From contig CAAGIQ010000160.1 of NCBI GenBank assembly GCA_900769965.1, positions 1-20,671 of the forward strand: DNA of 20,671 nt, written 5' to 3'. Below, in pieces: positions 1-6,907 of the stretch. The translations under genes and the position numbers were made by a program. Position 1 is the first letter of the stretch; each line of letters starts with the position of its first letter. The notes below the pieces were generated by a model. It saw nothing but the letters and a program-made list of their open reading frames with translations, was not told the DNA's origin and made no database searches. This stretch comes from Bacilli bacterium. GTDB lineage: Bacteria; Bacillota_I; Bacilli_A; RFN20; CAG-288.

Positions 1-28
1 CTGTTATTATTGTTTCAGGAGTTTTTTT
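1..28 (+). terminator. possible right half of a terminator entering from the left
   Basis: CAGGAG (16-21) is followed directly by a seven-T run (22-28). The window opens with CTG, which could be the end of a matching CTCCTG left arm lying outside the window, with a 12-nt loop. This would end a plus-strand gene to the left. Only half of the structure is visible, so this is weak. Confidence 0.25.
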
Positions 29-32
29 ATAG

Positions 33-61
33 ACAAAAAGGGTTGTATGGCTAACAACCCT
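33..61 (-). terminator. intrinsic terminator of pepT
   Basis: AGGGTTGT (39-46) and ACAACCCT (54-61) form a perfect 8-bp stem with a 7-nt loop. Read on the minus strand the stem is followed by a T5 tract (35-39 region), and it lies a few bases beyond the pepT stop codon. Read on the plus strand there is no T tract after the stem, so it serves the minus strand. Confidence 0.75.
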
Positions 62-68
62 AACAGAC

Positions 69-1256
69 TTATTTAAATAATCTTTTTAAAATCTCCACCA
101 TCATCAAAGCTTGATCGACATCGAGATACTCAAATCTTCCATGGAAGTTACCTCCACCTGTTCCTAAGTTTGGACATGGATAACCTCTATTTGTAAGACT
201 TGCTCCATCTGTGCCTCCTCTTATTGGGAAGAAAATAAATGGAATATTCATCTCTTTATAGATATTAACTATGTTATCGACTACAAACTTATTCTCATCG
301 ATCTTTTCTTTCATGTTTCTATATCCTTGGACGATAGTTAACTTACAAATCTCATCTTTGTAACTTTCATTAATTCTTTTAACGCTTAATCTAGCAATAT
401 CTAGCATAGTATTTAACTTATTTAAATCGTGTTCTCTAACTATGTAGAACAGTTCGCAAAATTCTTCGTTTCCCTTGATATCGTTAAGGTGATAAAAACC
501 TTCTCTTAAAGTTGTGTGTTCAGGCCTAAGGTAATTTGGTAATGAGTTATGGAAATCGATACCGACATTTATGGCATTAATCATCTTATCTTTAGCATCG
601 CCTGGATGAATCGAACGGCCTTTAATCTCTAACTTCATGCTTGCTGCATTGAAGTTTTCAATATTTATAGCTCTTATATCTCCACCATCTAGCGTATATC
701 CATATTTTGATTTTAAATCTTCTAAGAATATGTGATCTGCACCGACACCAATCTCCTCATCGGTAGAAAAAACAACTTCGATAGATCTATGCTTAATATT
801 GTTTTTAACAAAGTAGCTAACTAATTCCATCGCTATAGCTACACCTGCTTTATCATCCGCACCTAATAATGTAGTTCCATCTGTTACTATTAATTTATGA
901 CCTTTCGAATCTTTAAGAAGAGGAAAATCTTCTATTTTCATAACAGTGTCTTCATTAAGTTTGATGTTTTCTCCGTCGTAATTTTCGATAATTCTAGGTT
1001 TAATATCTTTTCCTGAAGCGGAAGAAGAAGTATCTAAATGCGCTATTAAAGCGATTGGTTCGCCTTCTCCTTTAAAATATCCGTATACCGTACCAAACTT
1101 GTTAACGCTAATTTCATCAGCTTTTAACTCTTTCAATTCGTTGACGATAAACTTACCTAATTCATATTGATTTGGTGAGCTTGCTTCCTCGTCTTTTGGC
1201 TCATAACTAGTAGTATCATAACTTACATATTTTAAAAATCTTTCAACAAAATCCAT
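69..1256 (-). CDS. pepT: peptidase T (tripeptide aminopeptidase), M20 family
   Basis: This cytoplasmic di-zinc metallopeptidase removes the N-terminal residue from tripeptides, the last step in using imported or recycled peptides. The metal and catalytic motifs of the M20B/PepT family are all present: AHLDTS (H73, D75), GADDKAG (bridging Asp about 134), STDEEIG (catalytic and metal Glu 167-168), TLDGG (Asp 190), RGGTDG (346-351) and GNFHGRFE (metal His 372). The central lid-domain segment is visible around residues 205-320. The 395-residue length is close to the usual 400-410, and the frame is intact. The start is supported by AAAGGAGA (complement of 1266-1273) about 9 nt upstream. It stands alone, transcribed away from the origin, with its own terminator. 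Family assignment is secure; exact substrate range is inferred. Confidence 0.95.
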   Translation of the reverse strand: MDFVERFLKYVSYDTTSYEPKDEEASSPNQYELGKFIVNELKELKADEISVNKFGTVYGYFKGEGEPIALIAHLDTSSSASGKDIKPRIIENYDGENIKLNEDTVMKIEDFPLLKDSKGHKLIVTDGTTLLGADDKAGVAIAMELVSYFVKNNIKHRSIEVVFSTDEEIGVGADHIFLEDLKSKYGYTLDGGDIRAINIENFNAASMKLEIKGRSIHPGDAKDKMINAINVGIDFHNSLPNYLRPEHTTLREGFYHLNDIKGNEEFCELFYIVREHDLNKLNTMLDIARLSVKRINESYKDEICKLTIVQGYRNMKEKIDENKFVVDNIVNIYKEMNIPFIFFPIRGGTDGASLTNRGYPCPNLGTGGGNFHGRFEYLDVDQALMMVEILKRLFK

Positions 1257-1372
1257 ATCGGTTAGTCTCCTTTAACTCGTGTACAAATTATATTATATTA
1301 TAATTCCATTATTAACTGATAATTTTTATACATAAATTATTTCTCTTGTAATTTTTTCACTTCTTTCTTGCT

Positions 1373-1398
1373 AAAAAAGCCCTTGTTTATCGGCTTTT
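1373..1398 (-). terminator. orphan terminator-like hairpin in the pepT upstream gap
   Basis: AAAAGCC (1375-1381) and GGCTTTT (1392-1398) form a 7-bp stem with a 10-nt loop. On the minus strand the stem runs into a T6 tract (1373-1378), the order expected of an intrinsic terminator. No minus-strand gene lies to its right, so it may be a leader attenuator for pepT, an insulator, or a relic. The rest of 1257-1529 is AT-rich with no gene seen. Confidence 0.35.
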
Positions 1399-1461
1399 AT
1401 TAAGGAAAACCAAATATTTAACTTATTCTTTTATTATTTTATCTATATTTTTTATTTATCG

Positions 1462-1480
1462 ATTGATTTTTAAAATCAAT
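1462..1480. repeat. 19-bp perfect inverted repeat upstream of the HTH gene
   Basis: ATTGATTTT and AAAATCAAT flank a single central T, about 50 bp before the start of the helix-turn-helix gene. Its position suits an operator for self-regulation, but it is very AT-rich and could be chance. No convincing -35/-10 pair could be assigned around it. Confidence 0.35.
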
Positions 1481-1529
1481 TATGTAAAAATGAATTAAGC
1501 TATTTTTAAGAAAAAAAGGGGGAATCAAA

Positions 1530-1931
1530 ATGGCTAATATCGGACAAAAATTCAATCGATACTCTCAAGAAACCAAATTAGCAGTTGTTAAAGAGTTTAT
1601 CGAAAAAGGAACTTCACCAATCGAATTGGCTTATCGTTATGGAGTTAAGTCCCAAGAATCTATTATGCAATGGGTTAAGAAGTACAAAGAATCTAATTAT
1701 GATCCTGAAGCATTTGTCGATCACCGTGGTTTAGCAACTGGCGATAGCGCTGTTTTGAAAGGTCGTCCTCGTAAAAAGTTCTCTTCAGAAGAAGAAAAAC
1801 TTAAATACGAAGCTCTAGTAAAAGAGCACAAAAAGGAAAAAGCAGCTGAAAAACGTAGAATTGCTGCTGATAAAAAGAGAAGAGAAAAGATTAGAGCTGC
1901 TAAAGCTTTAAAGAAAGCTTCTTTGAATTAA
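1530..1931 (+). CDS. orphan helix-turn-helix protein related to IS3-type transposase OrfA, with basic tail
   Basis: Residues about 10-52 match the helix-turn-helix of IS3/IS150 OrfA proteins (FNRYSQETKLAVVKEFIEKG, then IELAYRYGV and a recognition-helix segment ending MQWVKKYKE). A KGRPRKKFSSEEE segment (77-89) follows; it is common in such OrfA proteins and contains an AT-hook-like GRPRK core. The last 45 residues are an almost pure Lys/Arg/Ala/Glu helix. There is no OrfB integrase, no frameshift window and no terminal inverted repeat nearby. It has a strong ribosome site (AAGGGGG before 1530), a clean stop and its own terminator, so it looks maintained rather than decaying. It probably binds DNA; role unknown. 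Alternatives are a domesticated regulator or nucleoid-type protein, or a leftover of an insertion sequence. Confidence 0.75.
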   Translation: MANIGQKFNRYSQETKLAVVKEFIEKGTSPIELAYRYGVKSQESIMQWVKKYKESNYDPEAFVDHRGLATGDSAVLKGRPRKKFSSEEEKLKYEALVKEHKKEKAAEKRRIAADKKRREKIRAAKALKKASLN

Positions 1932-1943
1932 TCTTACCTTTAT

Positions 1944-1968
1944 AGAGTTCCATAAGGAACTCTTTTTA
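1944..1968 (+). terminator. intrinsic terminator of the HTH gene
   Basis: AGAGTTCC (1944-1951) and GGAACTCT (1956-1963) make an 8-bp stem with a four-base loop, followed by a run of T to 1967. It sits 13 nt after the stop codon. Confidence 0.85.
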
Positions 1969-1992
1969 TAATATCTTTGTCTTTGCCATATT

Positions 1993-2021
1993 TTGACATA
2001 ATCCCTTTTTTTGTTTAGAAT
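1993..2021 (+). promoter_or_regulatory. near-consensus sigma-A promoter giving a probable leaderless mRNA
   Basis: TTGACA (1993-1998), a 17-bp spacer, and TAGAAT (2016-2021) form one of the best promoter matches in the window. Transcription would begin near 2028-2029, while the downstream ORF starts at ATG 2030. No Shine-Dalgarno sequence exists between them, so the message should be leaderless. Confidence 0.7.
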
Positions 2022-2029
2022 CTACCTAT

Positions 2030-2224
2030 ATGAAATTACAAATAAATTCTTTAGTTGCAACATTAGTTAGTAAAAAGGACGCTCCAAAAGGCAGTGTCGG
2101 CGCTATCATCGGAGAGAAAGAAGAAGGTGATTCTTCTTATTTTTTAGTAGAACTTTTTACAACATCTATTCCTCATTTACAACTTTTCTACTCTAAAGAT
2201 GAAATCTATGTAATTCAACAATAA
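2030..2224 (+). CDS. small protein, resembling DUF4926-type domains; function unknown
   Basis: A 64-residue protein beginning MKLQINSLVATLVSKKDAP and continuing with KGSVGAIIGEKEEGD, then a beta-rich end (YFLVELF, DEIYVIQQ). The pattern of a hydrophobic strand, Gly-Thr/Ser-Val-Gly-x-Ile turn and two further strands resembles small SH3-like DUF4926 proteins, but this is a by-eye resemblance and not firm. No signal peptide, membrane segment or catalytic motif is visible. It lacks a ribosome site and starts directly at the predicted transcription start, implying leaderless translation. It lies 6 nt before the sugar kinase, so the two are probably co-transcribed. The good promoter and codon use like the neighbours support it being real. 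Confidence 0.6.
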   Translation: MKLQINSLVATLVSKKDAPKGSVGAIIGEKEEGDSSYFLVELFTTSIPHLQLFYSKDEIYVIQQ

Positions 2225-2230
2225 AACATT

Positions 2231-3796
2231 ATGAAAGATAAATTAATTTTAACAATAGACTTTGGTACTCAATCGGTTAGATCGATGATTTTTTCCTCAA
2301 AAGGTGAAACTTTAGCTATCGAAAAAGAAGCTTATGATCAACCTTATTTTTCTAAAGGACCTGGTCTATGTGAACAACACCCTTCTTACTATTTTGATAA
2401 GCTTTGCTTAACAACTAAAAGAATCGTAGAAAATAACAAAGACTTAATCGACGATGTTGTAGCTGTTTCTATGACTTGTTTTAGAGATACTGCTTGTATC
2501 CTAGATAAAGATTACAACGTTATAAGACCTTCTATTCTCTGGTTAGATCAAAGAAAAGCTCAATGTAAGGAAAAATTCGATATTATTCGCCGTCTTCTTT
2601 TCTTCATCTCCGGTATGAAAGAGACTGTAGTAATGAATAGACAACGTACTGTCGCTAACTGGTTAAAAGAAGAAGAGAAAGAAAATTTTGAAAAAACTTG
2701 CCATTATTGGAATATATCTACCTATTTTAACTATCTTCTTACTGGTGAAGAAAAGGATGTTCCTTCAAATTACACCGGACATTATCCTATCGATATGAAG
2801 AAGAGAAAATGGATGTCTAAGCACAACTTAAAATATCCAATCTTCGGGATCGATACTTCTCTTTTACCTACTTTAGTTGAACCTGAAGAGATGATCGGTC
2901 ATATCACTAAGAAAGCCAGTGAACTTACAGGTTTAAAAGAAGGTTTACCTTTCTTTGCTGCTGGAGCTGATAAATCTTGTGAATCTCTTGGTGTCGGTGC
3001 TCTTCATAACGACATGGCTTCGATATCATATGGAACGGCATCTTCTATTCAAGTTACCAATAAAAAATACATCGAACCAGAAACATTTTTACCTTCCTAT
3101 CCTTCTCCTATTAAAAACCTCTACAACATGGAAGTTCAAGTTTATAGAGGTTATTGGATGCTCACTTGGTTTATTGAAAACTTTGCTTCCGATATTAAAA
3201 CTGAAGCTTTTATCGAAAAAAACTCTGCGGAAGAACTATTAAATAAAGAATTGTTAAAAATTCCTGCTGGCTCAAACGGACTTATTCTCCAACCTTACTG
3301 GGGTCCAGGTTTAAAAAGACCTCTAGCAAAAGGTGTAATCGTCGGTTTTTCAGATTACCACTCTAAACCACACCTATATAAATCTATAATTGAAGGTATA
3401 GCTTACGCCTTAAGAGAAGGTTTAGAAGGAATTGAGAAAAAACAGCATAAAAAGATTAAAGAGATAAGACTAAGTGGCGGTGGATCTAAATCTTCTGCCA
3501 TATGTCAGATAACTTCCGATATATTCGGTGTAAAAGTTTCTCGTATTCAAACTTTTGAAACCGCGTCATTAGGTGCTGCAATCTTAGCTTATGTATCTTT
3601 AGGTTATTATAAGAATTACGATGAAGCTATTGAAAATATGGTTAGAATTTCTTCTTCATTCACTCCTAATAAAGAAAATGTAAAAATATATAATCGCCTT
3701 TTTAATAACATATATAAACACATCTATCCTCAGATGAAAGGCTTAAACAAGAAAATAAGTAAATATTCTAACTTTAAAACAGATGAAATAGAGTAG
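2231..3796 (+). CDS. FGGY-family carbohydrate kinase
   Basis: It phosphorylates a sugar or polyol with ATP in the cytoplasm; the substrate cannot be named. The N-terminal FGGY domain starts with LTIDFGTQSVR (Asp10 region, phosphate loop) and includes the SILWLDQR substrate segment (101-108). The probable catalytic base is D247 in GADKSCESLGVG, followed by SISYGTASS (265-272). The C-terminal domain has the IEGIAYALREGLE helix (387-399) and the adenosine motif RLSGGGSKS (413-421), then ASLGAAILA. The 521 residues are slightly longer than xylulokinase or glycerol kinase (about 480-510). It follows the small protein by 6 nt, and no Shine-Dalgarno precedes ATG 2231, so it may rely on coupling to the upstream gene. 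No transporter or isomerase is adjacent to reveal its pathway. Confidence 0.88.
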   Translation: MKDKLILTIDFGTQSVRSMIFSSKGETLAIEKEAYDQPYFSKGPGLCEQHPSYYFDKLCLTTKRIVENNKDLIDDVVAVSMTCFRDTACILDKDYNVIRPSILWLDQRKAQCKEKFDIIRRLLFFISGMKETVVMNRQRTVANWLKEEEKENFEKTCHYWNISTYFNYLLTGEEKDVPSNYTGHYPIDMKKRKWMSKHNLKYPIFGIDTSLLPTLVEPEEMIGHITKKASELTGLKEGLPFFAAGADKSCESLGVGALHNDMASISYGTASSIQVTNKKYIEPETFLPSYPSPIKNLYNMEVQVYRGYWMLTWFIENFASDIKTEAFIEKNSAEELLNKELLKIPAGSNGLILQPYWGPGLKRPLAKGVIVGFSDYHSKPHLYKSIIEGIAYALREGLEGIEKKQHKKIKEIRLSGGGSKSSAICQITSDIFGVKVSRIQTFETASLGAAILAYVSLGYYKNYDEAIENMVRISSSFTPNKENVKIYNRLFNNIYKHIYPQMKGLNKKISKYSNFKTDEIE

Positions 3797-3815
3797 TTTT
3801 CCTACTCTATTTTTG
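3788..3815 (+). terminator. terminator of the kinase gene, containing its stop codon
   Basis: ATAGAGTAG (3788-3796) pairs with CTACTCTAT (3802-3810) as a 9-bp stem with a 5-nt loop, followed by TTTT. The kinase stop codon TAG (3794-3796) is inside the left arm, so a ribosome finishing the gene covers the hairpin. Confidence 0.85.
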
Positions 3816-4140
3816 TTGTGAATAAATAAGGTAGTTATAAACATACTTATCAACAGTTTTTAGTTAAATCCACAGGCTGTGGAAAAATGTATATTTTGTT
3901 GTGGTTAATTTATAAAAAATGCACATAAATCCGTGTTTTTTCATTGTGGATAAATTAATTTAGTACAATAATTACCCACATATCCACCAAAATGTTGTCA
4001 AGTAAAATCTATGAACAAGTTATCCACTTTTTACATATGTGGATAACTTAAAATATGCCTATAAATAAGTCTTTTTTTACTTTTCAAATTGTGGATAACT
4101 TTTAAGTTGTTTTTTAAGTAGGTGAATAAATCAAAAAAGC
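3811..4140. other. oriC: replication origin, dnaA-upstream part (oriC) with DnaA boxes
   Basis: Three perfect DnaA boxes are present as TGTGGATAA at 3945-3953, 4038-4046 and 4090-4098. One-mismatch boxes are TTATCAACA 3847-3855, TGTGGAAAA 3878-3886, TGTGGTTAA 3900-3908, TTACCCACA 3972-3980 and TTATCCACT 4020-4028. Weaker forms include AAATCCACA 3866-3874. Boxes point both ways; 4020-4028 and 4038-4046 form an inverted pair. The stretch is AT-rich, gene-free and directly upstream of dnaA, the standard place for a Bacillota origin. DnaA binding here would also repress the dnaA promoter just downstream. Confidence 0.93.
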
Positions 4141-4150
4141 TAAAATTAGG

Positions 4151-4159
4151 TGTTATAAT
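4151..4159 (+). promoter_or_regulatory. dnaA promoter, extended -10
   Basis: TGTTATAAT (4151-4159) is a perfect extended -10 element; the -35 position (about 4131-4136) has no good match, as is usual for extended -10 promoters. The start would be near 4166, giving a leader of about 20 nt that carries the dnaA ribosome site GAGGA (4172-4176). The last perfect DnaA box ends about 50 bp upstream. Confidence 0.65.
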
Positions 4160-4185
4160 TTCTATGGTATTGAGGATATAGAAAT

Positions 4186-5559
4186 ATGACTATGAAGAAT
4201 GTAACATTAAAAGAACTATGGGATTTAGTTCTAAAAGAGATTAAGAATAGATTAAATAATGATCAATCAGCTTACAGCGGCTTTTTTGCTCCGACAGAGC
4301 TTTACTCTTTAGAAAAGGATGAAGCTATTATTAAAACTGATTCAAACATTGCAAAAGAGATGCTTCAAAAGACTTATAACGATCTTCTTTTGTCTTCTTT
4401 AAGAAAGGTTACAGAAACCGAATATAAGATTACTATTCTTTCAAGTAAAGAGATTGACGAAAGAAAAAATAAAGACTTTTCTAATTTGAAAAGAGAATCT
4501 AAAAAAGAGTTTTTTGAGAATTCTTTTATATCTCCTAACTACACTTTTGATAATTTCATCGTTGGAAAATCCAACATGCAAGCTTATCAATCTGCGATGT
4601 ATGTAGCTAAAAATCCAGGTAATTTTAATCCTCTTTTTATCTATTCTAAATCCGGTTTAGGTAAAACTCACCTTTTAAATGCTATAGGTAATCTAGTAAA
4701 AAACGATAATCCTTCTAAGAAAGTTTTATATATAACTACCGAAGACTTTGTCGATGAATTTGTTAAATTCGTTCAAGGTGATAAAGATAGATCATCTTTA
4801 AAAGATTTCTTTAACACTATAGATTTCTTACTTATCGATGATATTCAATTCCTTTCTAATAAACCAGGTACTTCGACGATGTTTTTTAACATCTTCAACT
4901 CATTAGTTAAACAGAATAAACAGATTGTAATTACTTCCGATAGAACCCCTTCTCAACTCGATGGTTTAGAAGATAGATTAGTCTCCCGTTTCTCTCAAGG
5001 TTTATCAGTCTCGATTGAAAAGCCTGAAAAACACACACTTATAGAGATATTAAAGCTAAAAATTAAGTCTAATGGATTCGATTCTTCGTTATTTGAAGAT
5101 GAAGCTTTAGAATTCATCGCTGAAAACAATTCTAAAAACATCAGAGAATTAGAAGGAGCATTAAATAGAATCCTCTTCTTTAACGTCACTTCAAACAACG
5201 TCGAAAAGATCAATTTAGATATATGTAAACAAGCTTTTAACATCTCTTCTAAAGACGACAAAAAAGCCGATAAGTTAAACGCTTCTTATATAATTCAAAC
5301 AGTAGCTTCCTATTACAACTTAACTGAAAATCAAATTATGTCAAAAGTTAGAACTCTTCAGATATCTCTCGCTAGATCTATAGCTATGTATCTCTGTCGC
5401 AATATCTTAGATATGTCTTTATCTTCAATTGCTAAAGAGTTTGATAAAAAAGACCACACCACAATAATGTCCGCGTGTAAAAAGGTGGATAACTTGTTGA
5501 AAACTGATGACAATACAAAAAAAGCAATCAAACAATTAACTAAGAAAATTAAGTCATAA
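4186..5559 (+). CDS. dnaA: chromosomal replication initiator protein DnaA
   Basis: DnaA binds the boxes on both sides of this gene, oligomerises with ATP and opens the origin. Domain I is residues 1-85 (ELWDLVLKEIKNRL), followed by a short linker. The AAA+ domain has Walker A at 154-161 (SKSGLGKT), Walker B FLLIDDIQFL (214-223), sensor ITSDR (249-253) and the arginine-finger segment LEDRLVSRF. Domain IV ends with the box-binding helix-turn-helix, including KKDHTTIMSACKKV. At 457 residues it is of normal length. The first Walker A glycine (YGGVGLGKT in most DnaA) is Ser154 here. ATG 4186 has GAGGA at a 9-nt spacing and is preferred over ATG 4192. There is no terminator before dnaN, so the two are probably co-transcribed. 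Confidence 0.98.
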   Translation: MTMKNVTLKELWDLVLKEIKNRLNNDQSAYSGFFAPTELYSLEKDEAIIKTDSNIAKEMLQKTYNDLLLSSLRKVTETEYKITILSSKEIDERKNKDFSNLKRESKKEFFENSFISPNYTFDNFIVGKSNMQAYQSAMYVAKNPGNFNPLFIYSKSGLGKTHLLNAIGNLVKNDNPSKKVLYITTEDFVDEFVKFVQGDKDRSSLKDFFNTIDFLLIDDIQFLSNKPGTSTMFFNIFNSLVKQNKQIVITSDRTPSQLDGLEDRLVSRFSQGLSVSIEKPEKHTLIEILKLKIKSNGFDSSLFEDEALEFIAENNSKNIRELEGALNRILFFNVTSNNVEKINLDICKQAFNISSKDDKKADKLNASYIIQTVASYYNLTENQIMSKVRTLQISLARSIAMYLCRNILDMSLSSIAKEFDKKDHTTIMSACKKVDNLLKTDDNTKKAIKQLTKKIKS

Positions 5560-5585
5560 TATAACAAAAATATATGTATTTTTAG

Positions 5586-5591
5586 TATAAT
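5586..5591 (+). promoter_or_regulatory. possible dnaN promoter -10 element
   Basis: TATAAT lies at 5586-5591 in the dnaA-dnaN gap, and a second TATAAT occurs at 5659-5664 next to the dnaN start. Neither has a recognisable -35 at the right distance. Either could give some independent dnaN transcription, but AT-richness makes chance matches likely. Confidence 0.3.
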
Positions 5592-5620
5592 TATATATGT
5601 AGGATTTATTTTGGAAAGAG

Positions 5621-5671
5621 TTATCCACTTATCCACATAAATCCACAGCCCTTATTATTATAATTATATAA
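5621..5671 (+). other. second origin element: DnaA boxes, GC step and DnaA-trio-like repeats
   Basis: Three same-direction boxes lie in tandem: TTATCCACT (5621-5629), TTATCCACA (5629-5637, perfect) and AAATCCACA (5639-5647). They are followed by GCCC (5648-5651) and then TTATTATTATAATTATATAA (5652-5671). This order, box cluster then short GC-rich step then repeating NNA triplets, is that of the basal unwinding system of the B. subtilis incC region between dnaA and dnaN. On the opposite strand the triplets read 3'-AAT-AAT-AAT, matching the DnaA-trio consensus. Unwinding would therefore start just upstream of dnaN. Confidence 0.8.
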
Positions 5672-5689
5672 ATGAAAGGAATAATTATT

Positions 5690-6793
5690 ATGAAATTAAC
5701 CATTAAACGTTCCGTTCTTCTTGAACTAGTAGAATCAGTTTATGAAGCTATTCCACCTCAATCTTCTGATCCTTGCTATAAGAATTATCTTTTAACAATA
5801 TCAAATAGCGGAATCGATTTATTAGGAAGTGATGGATCTTTATCTATATTAGGTCATTTAGATTTAAATCAAGAAGGCATAATTAATTATGAATTTGGGG
5901 CTGTACAAATTCCTGCTAAATATCTTGCTGATATAGTTAGAAAATTAATTTCTGATGTATTAACTCTCGAATTGATCGATGAATCGTTATTATATATCTC
6001 TAATGAAGATTCACAATTTAGATTAAATATTAACAAAGCTGAAGAATATCCTGATATCGATATGACTTTAGCAAACGGTGAAGAACTTAACCTTAAGTTT
6101 AAAGACTTCTTAAAGCTTTATAATTCCACTTCATTTGCAGTTGCTACAAAAGGACCAAAAGAACTCTACTGCGGTATAAACATCCAAGCTAGAGATAACA
6201 AGTTAACTTTTGCTGCTACAGATTCATTTAGATTAGCTAGAAGATACGTACCTTTAGAAGGCGATTATCACGTCTCTTTAACAGTTCCATCTAAAACTTT
6301 AGCTATAGTTTCTCACTTTGGTGAATTTGAAGATATTTCTATCAAAGTAGATTCAAGTAAAGTCTTATTTAAAATAGGTAACTATGTTATTTCTTCAAAG
6401 ATTTATAACGGAGAATTCCCAAACGTTGATAGATTTGTTCCAGTTGCGACTTCATATCTTTTAAACGTCAATTCTAAAGAGTTCTTAAATACCATCGATT
6501 TAATTACTAGTGTTGGTAATGAAAAGATGTTGATTAACGCTAATACTGAAAAGGTTGAAGTATCTTCTAAAGATCTCGCTGTAGGTTCTTCAAAAGCGGT
6601 CTTAAAAGATGCAAAATTCACCGGAGAAGTATTTAGCATCATCTTTAACGCTAACTTTGTAAGAGAAGCTATTAAAGCCATGGATTCAGAAAGAGTAACT
6701 TTAGCTTTCACTTCAGAAAGTCGTTCTTTCCTTGTAAAAAACGATGATGTTACAATCACTCAAGTTATCACTCCAATCCGAACAATGGACTAA
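5690..6793 (+). CDS. dnaN: DNA polymerase III beta subunit (sliding clamp)
   Basis: The ring-shaped clamp tethers DNA polymerase III and repair proteins to DNA. Three similar domains of about 120 residues can be followed: MKLTIKRSVLLELVESVYEAI, then a central domain with the typical GINIQARDNKLTFAATDSFRLARR, and a C-terminal domain ending EAIKAMDSERVTLAFTSE and VTITQVITPIRTM, the usual C-terminal pattern. Length from this start is 367 residues, normal for the family. The reading frame extends six codons upstream to ATG 5672, but that ATG overlaps the ribosome site AAAGGA (5675-5680), which is 9 nt before ATG 5690, so 5690 is chosen. It follows dnaA and ends in a strong terminator, so the usual read-through into yaaA-recF is cut here. 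Confidence 0.97.
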   Translation: MKLTIKRSVLLELVESVYEAIPPQSSDPCYKNYLLTISNSGIDLLGSDGSLSILGHLDLNQEGIINYEFGAVQIPAKYLADIVRKLISDVLTLELIDESLLYISNEDSQFRLNINKAEEYPDIDMTLANGEELNLKFKDFLKLYNSTSFAVATKGPKELYCGINIQARDNKLTFAATDSFRLARRYVPLEGDYHVSLTVPSKTLAIVSHFGEFEDISIKVDSSKVLFKIGNYVISSKIYNGEFPNVDRFVPVATSYLLNVNSKEFLNTIDLITSVGNEKMLINANTEKVEVSSKDLAVGSSKAVLKDAKFTGEVFSIIFNANFVREAIKAMDSERVTLAFTSESRSFLVKNDDVTITQVITPIRTMD

Positions 6794-6814
6794 TAAGAAA
6801 ACAAAAAATCTATG

Positions 6815-6843
6815 AGGTTAAGTCTTATTCTTAACCTTTTTTT
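6815..6843 (+). terminator. intrinsic terminator of dnaN
   Basis: AGGTTAAG (6815-6822) and CTTAACCT (6830-6837) form an 8-bp stem with a 7-nt loop, followed by seven T (6837-6843). It ends the dnaA-dnaN transcript and marks the left edge of the inserted accessory segment. A further hairpin without a T tract lies at 6854-6878. Confidence 0.88.
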
Positions 6844-6907
6844 ATGCTTTAAGAATAGAAAACAGCTCTGTTTCTATTAATAAAAATCCGATTTAGGTAA
6901 AAAAGCT

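Noticed and set aside
1530..1931. Complete insertion sequence
   Set aside because: No OrfB, no terminal inverted repeats and no target duplication were found around the OrfA-like gene.
2955..3242. 95-codon plus-strand frame inside the kinase gene
   Set aside because: It lies wholly within the FGGY kinase in another frame and has no ribosome site or recognisable domain.
5358..5636. 92-codon minus-strand frame over the dnaA end and DnaA boxes
   Set aside because: It is opposite the DnaA box-binding domain and origin sites; no sign of a real gene.
5672..5689. Six-codon N-terminal extension of DnaN from ATG 5672
   Set aside because: It overlaps the ribosome site AAAGGA used by ATG 5690, which gives the family-standard N-terminus MKLTIKR.
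6854..6878. Second terminator after dnaN (AATAGAA/TTCTATT hairpin)
   Set aside because: It has no T tract on the plus strand; the dnaN terminator at 6815-6843 already suffices.
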